From positions 1,550,001-1,614,000 of the forward strand of contig NZ_CP022387.1 in NCBI RefSeq assembly GCF_002302635.1: a stretch of DNA of 64,000 nt, in the 5' to 3' direction. The notes beneath the pieces were generated by a model. It saw only the letters and a program-made list of their open reading frames with translations. It searched no databases and had not been told where the DNA came from. Positions 1 through 8,837 of this stretch are shown piece after piece. This stretch comes from Capnocytophaga stomatis (GTDB taxonomy: Bacteria > Bacteroidota > Bacteroidia > Flavobacteriales > Flavobacteriaceae). Every line of letters starts with the position of its first letter. Position 1 is the stretch's first letter. Both the position numbers and the translations under genes were made by a program.

Positions 1-268
1 AATTCCCGAGCAGGAGTTTGATATTGAAAATTTTATCGGAAATTCAACAGAAAGTTGTATGCTTTCAGGGGTTTATCATAATGTAGTTCGCGAAATTGAA
101 GGTGTTATTGCACAATATGAAGAAAAATTCGAGAGTTTAACAACAATTTTAACAGGAGGCAATCATCTTTATTTGGTAAAGAACATAAAAAATTGCATAT
201 TTGCAAGCTCGTTTTTTTTATTGGAGGGGTTGAATGCCATTTTGGAGTGGCAAAAAAGAGATAGATAA
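1..268 (+). CDS. coaX: Type III pantothenate kinase, C-terminal part
   Basis: The gene enters from the left edge; the reading frame is open from base 2 and ends at 268, leaving about 88 C-terminal residues. The segment FIGNSTESCMLSGV followed later by ILTGGN and a final FLLEGLNAIL resembles the C-terminal half of type III (CoaX) pantothenate kinases, which phosphorylate pantothenate in the first step of coenzyme A synthesis in the cytoplasm. In this family the GN-T motif and the TGG motif belong to the ASKHA nucleotide-binding fold. The next gene starts 25 bases after the stop, consistent with one transcript. Function is assigned from these motifs only, because the N-terminal half with the phosphate-binding motif lies outside the window. 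Confidence 0.85.
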   Translation, partial: IPEQEFDIENFIGNSTESCMLSGVYHNVVREIEGVIAQYEEKFESLTTILTGGNHLYLVKNIKNCIFASSFFLLEGLNAILEWQKRDR

Positions 269-293
269 CAAAAGAACATTAGCTTTATTGTAT

Positions 294-1577
294 ATGAATA
301 AAAAAATATTTTTGTTTGTTTTTGCTTTATTTTCAGTTGTTTATACTGTGTTTTCGCAACAAACAACAGAGTCGCCTTATTCCTACTATGGCATTGGGGA
401 GCTAAATCCCGAAGGGACAGTTGAGGAAAGAGCTATGGGAGGAATAGGAATTTTTGCTGACAGTACACGCGTAAATATGCAAAATCCGGCAACTTTGTCA
501 CACCTAAAATTGACTGCTTTTTCAGGAGGAGCTTCTTTTGATTATAAAAAAATTGTTTCAAATGTAACAAAAATAGGAACTAATTCTACTTCAGTGGATT
601 ATGTTATGTTAGGTTTTCCTATTGTTGATAAGTTAGGATTTGCGGCAGGATTGATTCCGCTTTCTTCTGTGGGATACAAGTTGGCATCGAGGCAGACGAT
701 TGATGGGGTAGCTCAGCTCAATCAATTTGAGGGGAATGGTAATGTAAATCAGTTTTTTATCTCATCGGGATATGAAATTTACAAAGGATTGAGCTTTGGA
801 GCATCACTCAAATTTAATTTCGGAAAGATTGAAATGAAAGATTTGCTAAAAATTTCAAATGTTGATTTTTATACGCAGGAAGATAGCAAATCATCACTAA
901 GAGGTGTTTCTGCAAATTTCGGGCTACATTATACGAAATCCTTGAAGAATAAATTGAGAATTTCATCATCATTGGTGTTTAGGCCTGAAAGTAAATTGAA
1001 TTCAAACAATGAAAGAGTAGTATCTACCTTTGGAAATGCAAATGCTGGCAATAATTCTAGTTTGATTGTTAAGGAAACTCAAGTAAAGGATTTAGAAGCT
1101 ATTGGGTTGAAGGAAACAAAACTAACGTTACCTTCACAGTTTGAGGTTGGCTTTGGTGTAGGGAAAGACTTGCAGTGGTTCGCAGGAGTGGAGTATACAC
1201 ACTCAAATACTGAAAAATTCTCAAATCCGTTTCTTTCTGCAACAAATGTAAAGTATGAAAACGGATATAAAATCGCACTTGGAGGATTTTATGTTCCTCA
1301 GTACAATTCGATTTCAAGTTATTGGAAAAGAGTTACATACAGAGCTGGATTTCGTTATGAGAAAACAGGAATTATGTTAAATAATCAATCAATTGATGAC
1401 TTTGGCATATCTTTTGGGTTAAGTTTTCCAGTAAGAGGATTTTCAAACCTAACAACAGGATTTGAATTCGGACAAAAAGGAACATTAAAACAAAATTTAA
1501 TAAAAGAAAATTACTTTAATTTTAAAATAGGAATCACGTTGAATGACAAATGGTTCCAAAGAACTAAGTATCAATAA
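294..1577 (+). CDS. Outer-membrane beta-barrel protein, possible transporter-like porin
   Basis: I chose ATG 294 because it is followed by a clear signal peptide (MNKKIFLFVFALFSVVYTVFS, cut before QQTTE); an in-frame ATG at 234 would add 20 charged residues in front of it and overlap coaX. The mature protein is about 405 residues. It has alternating short polar and aromatic segments, many glycines, an early PYSYYGIGEL stretch and a C-terminal FNFKIGITL-type beta strand, the pattern of an outer-membrane barrel of the FadL/porin-like kind seen downstream of coaX in flavobacteria. The substrate cannot be read from the sequence. Its stop overlaps the upstream untranslated region of the next gene, so the two are probably cotranscribed. 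Confidence 0.7.
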   Translation: MNKKIFLFVFALFSVVYTVFSQQTTESPYSYYGIGELNPEGTVEERAMGGIGIFADSTRVNMQNPATLSHLKLTAFSGGASFDYKKIVSNVTKIGTNSTSVDYVMLGFPIVDKLGFAAGLIPLSSVGYKLASRQTIDGVAQLNQFEGNGNVNQFFISSGYEIYKGLSFGASLKFNFGKIEMKDLLKISNVDFYTQEDSKSSLRGVSANFGLHYTKSLKNKLRISSSLVFRPESKLNSNNERVVSTFGNANAGNNSSLIVKETQVKDLEAIGLKETKLTLPSQFEVGFGVGKDLQWFAGVEYTHSNTEKFSNPFLSATNVKYENGYKIALGGFYVPQYNSISSYWKRVTYRAGFRYEKTGIMLNNQSIDDFGISFGLSFPVRGFSNLTTGFEFGQKGTLKQNLIKENYFNFKIGITLNDKWFQRTKYQ

Positions 1578-1599
1578 GAACAATAAAAAACAACGAAAA

Positions 1600-2931
1600 A
1601 TGAAAAAAAGATTTTTATTAGCAGCATTTGTAGTAAGTGTTTTTTACGTGGGCAGTGCACAAGCTCAGGATTGTAAACAAGACCAAGAGCTTCAACAAAA
1701 TTTATCAATTTTTAATGAGGATGCAAAAGCAAAACGTTATGATGCGGCGTATCCCGTTTGGAAATCTGTTTATGAGAAATGCCCAAGTATCAATGCCGCT
1801 GTGTTTGTACGTGGAGAAGCTATCCTAAAACATAAGATAGATAAAAGTACCGGAGCTGAAAAAGAAAATTTCGTGAAGGATTTGCTTAAACTTTACGAAG
1901 ATTATAATAAATATTTCCCAAGCCGAATGGGAACAACTGAAATGCGTACTAAGCAAGCTTTGTTGATTTCTGACAGAAAAGAAGAAGTTTACGAGCTACT
2001 TAGCAAAGCATTTAAAGAAGACAGAGAAAACTTCAAAAATGAAAAAGCATTGTATTTGTATTTTTCAGTTTTAGTTTCTTTGCACGAAGAAGGTAAAAAG
2101 CCATTGCAAGATGTTTTTGACACATACGATGACGTTGTTGAGAAAATTCAGGATGAGAAAAACCTTTTATCTGAAACTATCAACAAATACATTGCACAAG
2201 AAGAAGCTGGAACAATCAGTGCTAAGGATAAAAAAATATTAGAAGCTTCTCGCCAACGTGTTGATAACTATGAGCTTATAGGAGAAAGCATTGATACAAA
2301 ATTGGGAAGATTGGCTGATTGTGACAACTTAATTCCGTTGTACAGCAAAAACTTTGATGCGAATAAAACCAACGAAGTTTGGCTAAGAAGAGCTGCCGGA
2401 AAAATGTCAGATAAAGACTGTACAAGTGACCCGCTTTTCGTGAAAATAGTTAGCTCTTTGCACGAGTTGTCTCCTTCAGCTTCATCAGCATACTATTTGG
2501 GAGTATTGAATGACAGAAATAAAAACTCTGCAAAAGCTGTTGAGTACTATAATGAGTCTGTTCGTTTAGAAAGCGACAATCTTAAAAAATCAAAAATTTT
2601 AACCAAGATTGCTTCAAAACATTCAAAATCAGGTGCAGTTAAGTATGCTCAAGATGCTTTGAAATACAATCCTTCAAACTCTGATGCTTATCGTATAATG
2701 GCTCAAGCTTATGCAAGCAGTGCTAACGAGTGTGGAAGTACTTCTTTTGAAAAACGTGCAATCTATTGGTTAGCAGCAAGTACAGCACGTAAAGGAGGAT
2801 TGGAAAGCTTAGCAAAACATTATGATGCGTTGGCTCCGTCAAAAGTTGATGTTTTTGAGTCAGGAATGGCCGGGAAAACAATTACATTCAAATGCTGGGT
2901 AGGACAATCAGTGAAAGTTCCTGCACTATAA
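1600..2931 (+). CDS. Secreted tetratricopeptide-repeat-like protein
   Basis: ATG 1600 is preferred over the in-frame ATG at 1543, which lies inside the upstream gene, because 1600 is directly followed by a signal peptide (KKRFLLAAFVVSVFYVGSAQA, cleavage before QDC). The 443-residue product is helical. It has TPR-like pairs near residues 60-160 and again near 310-400 (SAYYLGVLNDRNKNSAKAVE and KYAQDALKYNPSNSDAYRIM). Proteins of this type act as periplasmic scaffolds. No catalytic motif is visible. It lies between an outer-membrane protein and an LptC-like lipoprotein with only 4 bases to the latter, which suggests an envelope role. The exact function is unknown. Confidence 0.7.
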   Translation: MKKRFLLAAFVVSVFYVGSAQAQDCKQDQELQQNLSIFNEDAKAKRYDAAYPVWKSVYEKCPSINAAVFVRGEAILKHKIDKSTGAEKENFVKDLLKLYEDYNKYFPSRMGTTEMRTKQALLISDRKEEVYELLSKAFKEDRENFKNEKALYLYFSVLVSLHEEGKKPLQDVFDTYDDVVEKIQDEKNLLSETINKYIAQEEAGTISAKDKKILEASRQRVDNYELIGESIDTKLGRLADCDNLIPLYSKNFDANKTNEVWLRRAAGKMSDKDCTSDPLFVKIVSSLHELSPSASSAYYLGVLNDRNKNSAKAVEYYNESVRLESDNLKKSKILTKIASKHSKSGAVKYAQDALKYNPSNSDAYRIMAQAYASSANECGSTSFEKRAIYWLAASTARKGGLESLAKHYDALAPSKVDVFESGMAGKTITFKCWVGQSVKVPAL

Positions 2932-2935
2932 CGAT

Positions 2936-3517
2936 ATGAAGTTTTTTGTGTTATCTAAAAATAAATTGAAAAGCATTGCCGTACTTTCTTGTATGGCAAT
3001 ACTTTTTTCGTGTAAAAATGATTTGAAAAGCCTTCAACAGATGAATGTTATTCATAAGTTTCCGCAAGGGGAAGTGTTTGATTTCAGATTGGTTTACACG
3101 GATTCTACGAAGGTGGTTGCTATTATCACAAGTCCGCAAAACAAGGATTTTTCCAATCAGCAATTTCCTTATTGGGAATTTCCCAAAGGCGTGAAAGTTG
3201 ATTTTTTTGATAACAAAAATAATCAGAATACTGTACAAGCTAAATATGGGATTATTTACAATAATTCACAAATGGTAGAGCTCCGCGATAGTGTTGTTTT
3301 AACAACTTTTGATGGGAAAAAACTCGAAACTTCTCAACTTTTTTGGGACCAAAAACAAGATTGGGTTTTTACAGAAAAGGAATTTGTTTTCACTGATTCT
3401 ATTAAAGGAACACTCACAAAGGGCGTTGGAATGGATTTCGATAAAGAATTTTCAACGGTAAAGGCTCACAAAACTACAGGAATTTTGGCTATTGAGGATA
3501 AAGAAGAACAAGAATAA
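2936..3517 (+). CDS. lptC: LptC-like lipopolysaccharide export lipoprotein
   Basis: This 193-residue protein has a hydrophobic N-terminus ending in a lipobox-like LFSC (Cys26). The rest is beta-rich, with repeated short strands and a conserved order (YGIIYNNSQMVELRDSVVL, then DGKKLETSQLFWD, then FTDSIKGTLTKGVGMDFD). That order matches LptC/YrbK-type proteins, which form the periplasmic bridge carrying lipopolysaccharide from the LptBFG transporter towards the outer membrane. The phrase with GxG followed by D and a late mention of KAHKTTGI is usual for flavobacterial members of the family. It starts 4 bases after the preceding stop, so translation is likely coupled. E. coli LptC has a membrane anchor instead of lipid; here a lipid anchor is predicted. 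Confidence 0.82.
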   Translation: MKFFVLSKNKLKSIAVLSCMAILFSCKNDLKSLQQMNVIHKFPQGEVFDFRLVYTDSTKVVAIITSPQNKDFSNQQFPYWEFPKGVKVDFFDNKNNQNTVQAKYGIIYNNSQMVELRDSVVLTTFDGKKLETSQLFWDQKQDWVFTEKEFVFTDSIKGTLTKGVGMDFDKEFSTVKAHKTTGILAIEDKEEQE

Positions 3518-3540
3518 ATCACAATTTAATTTTTACAACG

Positions 3541-3744
3541 TTGAACGCAAGAATTTTTTTTGAATACGCTTACTTGGCAGTTTGTGTAATTTCCATTTAC
3601 TTAGCTATGGGGTATTGGCAAACGGACGAAAAACAGTCTTTTTACCTTTACATTGCCTTCGCGGTGGCTTCCTTAGCAATGTTCTTTCTCAGAAGAAGAA
3701 GCAGAAAGCGAGGTAGCGGAAAAGGAGATTCACAATCTTCATAA
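3541..3744 (+). CDS. Small two-helix membrane protein
   Basis: The 67-residue frame starts with TTG at 3541, 23 bases after the lptC stop; no ATG is available. Two hydrophobic segments are visible (about residues 8-24 and 34-49), followed by a very basic tail (LRRRSRKRGSGKG) that should stay in the cytoplasm. A short membrane protein of this kind commonly sits after lptC in flavobacterial genomes. I cannot assign a function. The TTG start is supported by the spacing and by the fact that the transmembrane segment begins immediately after it. Confidence 0.6.
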   Translation: MNARIFFEYAYLAVCVISIYLAMGYWQTDEKQSFYLYIAFAVASLAMFFLRRRSRKRGSGKGDSQSS

Positions 3745-3842
3745 ATTGGTTTCCATTCTTCTGCAAGAAATTTTTATTCTCACCAAAATAATTAAGTAAT
3801 TGTTAATTGTGTGAGGTTGGTTGCCAATTGTCTTTTTTTTCG

Positions 3843-3850
3843 TACTTTTG
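3843..3850 (+). promoter_or_regulatory. Promoter -7 box for the IPExxxVDY gene and pyk
   Basis: TACTTTTG fits the Bacteroidota -7 consensus TAnnTTTG. A partial -33 element (TTG, 3821-3823) lies 19 bases upstream. It falls inside the longest open frame for the next gene, which argues that translation begins at ATG 3870 and not at 3807. Confidence 0.6.
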
Positions 3851-3869
3851 TTGCGTTAAAGGTTGTGTT

Positions 3870-4343
3870 ATGATTGTACACAGACTATCAAGAGATTTTT
3901 TAGATGATGATTTCAGGCTGATGGCTATTCATACCACAATGAAGGATTATCGCTTGGTTTATTTTCTGAATAAAATTTTGAAAATCAGGCTATCGAAAGA
4001 ATCCAAGAAAAAAACTTTTGTGGGAGTTGACGGCAATGCCGATTTTTCATATTACCATTGGTACGATGAGTCATCAAAAATCAATTGGAATTGCATTGCC
4101 AATAAAGCGGTTACCGAAACTAAAATGAAAATAACTTCTTTGTTTGAAACTACCACTTCTGTTAGTTATTTGATTGACAATCAGAAAAAAGTTGATTTTT
4201 TCCTGAAAATAAATCCGGAAGGAAGATTTGACGAAAAAGAAATTATAAAAAAGATTGCAGCAATCCCTGATATTTCAGCAATTTATAAAATAGATACAGA
4301 CACATTAAGTTCAAAACATAAATTAATATTTCAAGAATGTTAA
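3870..4343 (+). CDS. IPExxxVDY family protein
   Basis: The product has 157 residues counted from ATG 3870; the earlier in-frame start at 3807 lies upstream of the -7 promoter box. The line FRLMAIHTTMKDYRLVYFLNK near the N-terminus and the later KKVDFFLKIN correspond to the two conserved blocks of the IPExxxVDY family. The naming motif has drifted here to LIDNQKKVDF, so only the VD(F/Y) half is kept. The function of the family is not known. The gene overlaps the start of pyk by 7 bases (ATG within its last codons), an arrangement kept in flavobacteria, so the protein is probably made together with pyruvate kinase. Confidence 0.82.
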   Translation: MIVHRLSRDFLDDDFRLMAIHTTMKDYRLVYFLNKILKIRLSKESKKKTFVGVDGNADFSYYHWYDESSKINWNCIANKAVTETKMKITSLFETTTSVSYLIDNQKKVDFFLKINPEGRFDEKEIIKKIAAIPDISAIYKIDTDTLSSKHKLIFQEC

Positions 4344-5788
4344 ATACAAAGAAAACGAAAATTGTAGCTACTTTGGGTCCGGCTACGGATACAAGAGATG
4401 TAATTAAAGATATGATGCAGGCAGGAGTGAATGTATTCCGCATCAATTTTTCGCACGCCGATTACGAAGATGTGAAAAAGCGTATAGAAATGATTCGCTC
4501 CGTCAATAAAGAATACGGATATAACACAGCAATTTTGGCTGACCTTCAAGGGCCTAAGTTACGTGTGGGGGTTATGGAAGAAGGAATTATCGTAAATCCG
4601 GGGGATAAAATAACATTCGCAACAGGAGAGCCTTTTACGGGAAATCAGGACAGAGTGTATATGAATTACAAGGAATTCCCTAAAGATGTGAATCCCGGTG
4701 AACGCATTTTGCTTGATGACGGAAAACTCATTTTCAGAGTAGTTTCAACAAACAGAGAAAATGAAGTTGAAGCCGAGGTAATTCAAGGAGGTCCGTTAAA
4801 ATCCAAAAAAGGAGTAAATCTTCCTAACACAAACGTTTCATTGCCAGCACTTACCGAGAAAGACATAAAAGATGCACTTTTTGCCATTTCGCAGGAAGTA
4901 GATTGGTTTGCTCTTTCGTTTGTTCGTAATCCTGCTGATATTCAGGACTTGAAAGATTTGATAAATGAAAATTCAAGCAACAGAATTCCGATTATTGCCA
5001 AAATTGAAAAACCGGAGGCTTTGGTGAACATTGATAAAATTATGGCTAACTGTGACGGAATTATGGTTGCTCGAGGTGATTTGGGAGTAGAAATTCCTGC
5101 AGAGGAAGTGCCTTTGATTCAAAAAGAGTTAGTGCATAAAGCGAAATTATATCATATTCCCGTAATCATTGCCACACAAATGATGGAAAGTATGATTTCA
5201 AGCTTAACTCCAACACGTGCCGAGGTAAATGACGTAGGAAACTCTGTAATGGATGGTGCTGATGCGGTGATGCTTTCAGGAGAAACATCTGTTGGGGCAT
5301 ATCCGGTGCAGGTAATAGAGCAGATGAGTCGTATTATTAAAAGCGTGGAGGAATCGGAATTGATAAAAGTTCCTATGCGTACACCTTTCGTTCGTTCAGG
5401 ACGTTACGTAACTAATTCGATTTGTTTTCACGCAGCTACAATGGCAAACGAAATGAATGCTAAAGTTATTTCAACTTTGACAAATAGTGGATACACGGCT
5501 TATCGCATTTCATCATACCGCCCAAATTCACACATTTTAGTATTTACATCAAGCAAGCGTATTTTGACGCAATTGAGCCTGCTTTGGGGAGTGACAACTT
5601 TCTACTATGACAGATTTGTTTCAACTGATGAAACCATCGAGGATGTTAACCATATTGCTAACGAGAAAGGTTACGTAAATATGGGAGATATTATGATTAG
5701 CTTGGCAGCGATGCCAATACAAGGCAAAGGAAAAGTGAATACTTTACGCGTTTCTGAGATAGATTCGTGTGCGATTAAAGCAAAATAG
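4337..5788 (+). CDS. pyk: Pyruvate kinase
   Basis: The 483-residue protein carries the usual pyruvate kinase landmarks. The N-terminus KTKIVATLGPAT is followed by FRINFSHADYE, the active-site lysine region IIAKIEKPEAL, the metal/phosphate region MVARGDLGVEIP around residue 242, and the MLSGETSVGAYP motif. It transfers the phosphate of phosphoenolpyruvate to ADP in the last step of glycolysis. Length and domain order (barrel, B domain inserted near residues 70-170, C domain) are normal for the bacterial enzyme. Translation is probably coupled to the overlapping upstream gene. A hairpin terminator follows. Confidence 0.97.
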   Translation: MLNTKKTKIVATLGPATDTRDVIKDMMQAGVNVFRINFSHADYEDVKKRIEMIRSVNKEYGYNTAILADLQGPKLRVGVMEEGIIVNPGDKITFATGEPFTGNQDRVYMNYKEFPKDVNPGERILLDDGKLIFRVVSTNRENEVEAEVIQGGPLKSKKGVNLPNTNVSLPALTEKDIKDALFAISQEVDWFALSFVRNPADIQDLKDLINENSSNRIPIIAKIEKPEALVNIDKIMANCDGIMVARGDLGVEIPAEEVPLIQKELVHKAKLYHIPVIIATQMMESMISSLTPTRAEVNDVGNSVMDGADAVMLSGETSVGAYPVQVIEQMSRIIKSVEESELIKVPMRTPFVRSGRYVTNSICFHAATMANEMNAKVISTLTNSGYTAYRISSYRPNSHILVFTSSKRILTQLSLLWGVTTFYYDRFVSTDETIEDVNHIANEKGYVNMGDIMISLAAMPIQGKGKVNTLRVSEIDSCAIKAK

Positions 5789-5816
5789 AAGCCATATGAA
5801 TCATTTTTAGGATAGG

Positions 5817-5860
5817 AGGCAGTAGTGAGTTTTTAAAAAAAATCAGCTACTGCCTTTTTT
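5817..5860. terminator. Terminator between pyk and the DUF2059 gene
   Basis: GGCAGTAG (5818-5825) pairs with CTACTGCC (5847-5854), followed by a T run on the plus strand. It is placed between convergent genes and the A-rich left side could serve the minus-strand gene too. Confidence 0.75.
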
Positions 5861-5864
5861 GTTA

Positions 5865-6272
5865 TTACTTCATATATTTTTGGATGATAGGAGTTAGTTT
5901 TTCTCTTCCCCATTTTGCTCCTTCCGTAAGTCCTTTTTGTGTTAAAATAGAAGTTTTTTCAGCCATTTTTTTACCAATCGGAGTTTCGTAGAATTTGAGC
6001 AACTCTTTAATTTCACTGTGCGTGAACTCTTCCATATAAATTTTTGCCATAGTTTCGTAAAGTTCAGGCATTAAGGCTTTGATTTCACTCTCAGCAGCAT
6101 CAACTTTGTCCGCAGGAATGAATTGTTTCAGAGAAGCGGTCACAGCATCAAAAGAATCTTTACTTACGATTGAAATTAGCTTTTGAGTGTCTTTTTTGAA
6201 ATTCTCATTTTCTTGTGAAAAACCGTAAAATACTGTAAATAAAATTGTTAGTGTTAATAAAAATTTTTTCAT
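5865..6272 (-). CDS. DUF2059 domain secreted protein
   Basis: The 135-residue product has a signal peptide (KKFLLTLTILFTVFYGFSQ) and a helical mature part. The segment YMEEFTHSEIKELLKFYETPIGKKM at about residues 82-106 is the hallmark of DUF2059, a domain found in small periplasmic or secreted proteins; its role is unknown. The gene stands alone, convergent with pyk across a shared terminator, and has a 300-base upstream region shared with the divergent DUF4139 gene. Nothing unusual is seen in length or composition. Confidence 0.85.
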   Translation of the reverse strand: MKKFLLTLTILFTVFYGFSQENENFKKDTQKLISIVSKDSFDAVTASLKQFIPADKVDAAESEIKALMPELYETMAKIYMEEFTHSEIKELLKFYETPIGKKMAEKTSILTQKGLTEGAKWGREKLTPIIQKYMK

Positions 6273-6508
6273 TGCAAAATATTTTTTAATTATTCCAGCG
6301 AAGATATAAGATTTTTTTCAAAAAATAAAATTAATTGACAGAAATTAATAGATAGAACATTACTTTTCTACACTGAACACTTGCTGTATGAAGTTAAAAA
6401 TGCATTTGTAAAAAGAAAAATTTTTAGTGTAAAAATTATATATAATTCTTATTTTCAGTTATTTAAATTGATTTTGCTGAAAGATAATATTTACCAAAGT
6501 CATTGTTT

Positions 6509-6539
6509 CTTGCAAAAAGGCACGCTTATTGTATATTTG
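6509..6539 (+). promoter_or_regulatory. Promoter for the DUF4139 gene
   Basis: CTTG at 6509-6512, 19 bases, then TATATTTG at 6532-6539, a good fit to the Bacteroidota -33/-7 consensus; 33 bases before the start codon at 6573. The rest of the 300-base gap 6273-6572 is AT-rich with no gene that I can support. Confidence 0.65.
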
Positions 6540-6572
6540 TAAGAGTATTAACGTTTTAATATTTTCTGAGAG

Positions 6573-8222
6573 ATGAAAAATAATGTATCTATTGCCTTTT
6601 TTGCTTTTTTTGCCCTCACAGCGAACGTATTGTTTGCTCAGGCACCCATTTTTACTAATGCAAAAGCCGAAAAAGTACAGCTTTACTTCAATGGTGCCGA
6701 AATTCAGCAAGTAGCTAACGTCACTCTTCCTAAAGGAACTTCTGAGGTGGTGGTTGCCAATGTTGCAAATTATTTGGATGAAAATTCCATACAAATAAAA
6801 TCAACTTCTAAAGTTACTATTTTGTCGGTTCAATTTACAAATCAGGCAATTACGGGATATGAAGACAATTACGTATCGGAATTGGCTCGCCCGATTTATG
6901 ACAGTATTCAACTTGTTGAAAAAGAAATCGGAAAGAATAAAATTCTTGAGAATTCCGTAGCGAAATCCGTTGAATTGCTGGACAAAAATCAACAATTATC
7001 AGGAGCGAATGTGAATACTGCAGAACTCTCAAAACTGCTTGATTTCTACAAAAATAAAAGATACGAACTTGAAAATCAGTTGAAAAATATTGCCGAAAAG
7101 AATAAAGAATTACAAAAAAAATTGAATTTATTGAAGTTTCGTTTGGGGGCAGCTTCTTCCCAAAATACGAATAACAGAGGCAAATTGGTACTCAGAGTGA
7201 TTAACGAAGTTGCGGGAAAAGTTCCTTTTCAACTTAATTATATTTCATACCAAGTTCATTGGAATCCATTTTACGAAGTTCGTTCCGAGAAAATCAACAC
7301 TCCGATTACATTGAAGTACAATGCAGCTGTAAGTCAGAATACCGGAGTTGATTGGAATAACGTAAAGCTAACTTTATCAAGTGGTTATGTGAATGCATAC
7401 ACACAAGCTCCAACGTTGAATCCTTGGTTTATACACTCCAGAAAAAAAGATTCTGACAAAAAAGTATATCAAGAAATTACAAATGTTAGAAGAGAAAAAG
7501 CAGCTTTTCATAAAAATATGCAAACAATGGAACTTGAATCTGTGGAAGTTGCTGATGAAGATATGATTTTGGAAGATAAATCGTTAGATGATGTAGTAGT
7601 TGTGGGCGAAACACAATTCAACGTAGTTTTTGATATTGATTTGCCTTACACAATTCTTTCTAACGGAAAAAAACACAGCGTTTCACTCAAAAATTTGGAA
7701 ATTCCTGCAACTTATCAATATTATTCGGCACCGAAATATGATTTGGGAGCGTATTTGATGGGAAATGTTGAAAATTATGGCAAATATAACCTTCTTTCGG
7801 GCGAGGCAAGCCTTATTTTTGAGGGAATGTACGTTGGAAAAACAACGATTAATCCTGAAAATGCCGATAAAAAACTGTTGTTAAGCTTAGGAAAAGACAA
7901 AAGAATCATTACTGAAAGAAAATTGATTTCAAAAAATACTGAAAATAAGTCATTAAGTTCTAAAAAAATACAGACATTCACTTATGAAATTAGTGTGCAA
8001 AACAACAAAAAAGAAGCGATAACTATTGAAATTGAAGACCAAGTGCCTGTCAGTACAGAAAAAGATATCAAAGTTTCGCTAACAGAAGCTAAAGAAGCTG
8101 TTTTCAATAAGGAAAAGGGAAGTTTGAAGTGGAAACTAAACTTAAAACCCAATGAAAACAAAAAAATCAGATTTGTTTACCAAGTAGAATCTGATAAGGA
8201 TACAATTGTTGAAAACCTCTAA
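6573..8222 (+). CDS. DUF4139 protein of the MuiA (mucoidy inhibitor) family
   Basis: The 549-residue protein has a signal peptide ending at FAQ. It has an N-terminal DUF4140-like domain (about residues 30-130, AEKVQLYFNGAEIQQVANV and LPKGTSEVVV), a coiled-coil stretch (about 115-190), and a DUF4139 domain from about 205 to the end (YQVHWNPFYEVRSEK, ... GVDWNNVKLTLSSG ... LKPNENKKIRFVYQVE). Proteins of this family were first linked to suppression of mucoid colonies and their biochemical role is unclear. Within the DUF4139 domain lies a short LDDVVVVGE motif (about residues 336-344) that resembles the plug-entry motif of TonB receptors. A terminator follows. Confidence 0.85.
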   Translation: MKNNVSIAFFAFFALTANVLFAQAPIFTNAKAEKVQLYFNGAEIQQVANVTLPKGTSEVVVANVANYLDENSIQIKSTSKVTILSVQFTNQAITGYEDNYVSELARPIYDSIQLVEKEIGKNKILENSVAKSVELLDKNQQLSGANVNTAELSKLLDFYKNKRYELENQLKNIAEKNKELQKKLNLLKFRLGAASSQNTNNRGKLVLRVINEVAGKVPFQLNYISYQVHWNPFYEVRSEKINTPITLKYNAAVSQNTGVDWNNVKLTLSSGYVNAYTQAPTLNPWFIHSRKKDSDKKVYQEITNVRREKAAFHKNMQTMELESVEVADEDMILEDKSLDDVVVVGETQFNVVFDIDLPYTILSNGKKHSVSLKNLEIPATYQYYSAPKYDLGAYLMGNVENYGKYNLLSGEASLIFEGMYVGKTTINPENADKKLLLSLGKDKRIITERKLISKNTENKSLSSKKIQTFTYEISVQNNKKEAITIEIEDQVPVSTEKDIKVSLTEAKEAVFNKEKGSLKWKLNLKPNENKKIRFVYQVESDKDTIVENL

Positions 8223-8276
8223 AACAGAGTCAACAAGATTTATTTTCTGAATTTACTTTCAATCTTATTATCTTTT

Positions 8277-8317
8277 TAAAGCCTGAATTTTGAAAAAACA
8301 TTATTCAGGCTTTTGTT
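8277..8317 (+). terminator. Terminator after the DUF4139 gene
   Basis: AAAGCCTGAAT and ATTCAGGCTTTT form a long stem followed by T-rich sequence; the T tract overlaps the -33 element of the next promoter. Confidence 0.8.
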
Positions 8318-8341
8318 TTTGGTTTAAATCATCTATATTTG
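8312..8341 (+). promoter_or_regulatory. Promoter for the 142-aa membrane protein
   Basis: TTTG (8312-8315), 18 bases, TATATTTG (8334-8341): exact match to the Bacteroidota consensus; start codon 21 bases downstream at 8362. Confidence 0.75.
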
Positions 8342-8361
8342 CCCGAACTAAATAATTCGCT

Positions 8362-8790
8362 ATGTACAATACAATTCTTCAACTTCATTCGTGGTTTGCC
8401 TACGCAGTGCTTTTGGTGCTTCTTGCGGCAACAGTAAATGCAATCATAGGCTTTTTTGGCAAGAGAAAATATACGGCAAAAGATTTAAGATTAGGTCTTT
8501 ACGCACTTATTTTTTCGCATATTCAGTTACTTATAGGTATCATTCTTTATGTAACTTCTCCACTTTTTAACGCTTGGAAGGCGGGTGGAGTTATGAAAGA
8601 TTCATATTTGCGAAGAATGCTTTTGGAACATCCGCTGATGATTGTTGTTGGGGTGGCTTTGATTACCATTGGCTGGTCATTGCACAAAAAACAACCTACG
8701 GACAATCGTGCTTTTGGAAAAATAGCCATTTTCTATGCCTTAGGTTTGATATGCTTTCTGTCAAGAATACCTTGGCAGAATTGGTTTTAA
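8362..8790 (+). CDS. Four-helix integral membrane protein
   Basis: The 142-residue protein has four hydrophobic segments (about residues 11-31, 46-64, 90-108 and 120-136). They are separated by conserved-looking loops, including HSWFAYAVL, SHIQLLIGIILY and HPLMIVVGVALITIG. Histidines sit at helix starts (H9, H53, H90), an arrangement reminiscent of heme-binding helical bundles, and similar flavobacterial proteins are sometimes labelled cytochrome b-like; heme binding is only a possibility. It is a single-gene unit with its own promoter and terminator. Confidence 0.65.
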   Translation: MYNTILQLHSWFAYAVLLVLLAATVNAIIGFFGKRKYTAKDLRLGLYALIFSHIQLLIGIILYVTSPLFNAWKAGGVMKDSYLRRMLLEHPLMIVVGVALITIGWSLHKKQPTDNRAFGKIAIFYALGLICFLSRIPWQNWF

Positions 8791-8795
8791 GGGAT

Positions 8796-8835
8796 AAAAA
8801 AACTCCAAATTGTAAAAGCAATTTGGAGTTTTTTG
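8796..8835. terminator. Bidirectional terminator between the membrane protein gene and pdxJ
   Basis: AAAAAACTCCAAATTG pairs perfectly with CAATTTGGAGTTTTTT around a short loop; A and T tracts on both sides serve both convergent genes. Confidence 0.85.
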
Positions 8836-8837
8836 TT

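Noticed and set aside
234-293. ATG 234 as start of the outer-membrane protein
   Set aside because: It overlaps coaX, puts charged residues in front of the signal peptide, and ATG 294 fits better.
3807-3869. ATG 3807 as start of the IPExxxVDY protein
   Set aside because: The promoter -7 box lies inside this stretch, and the family begins at the residue after 3870.
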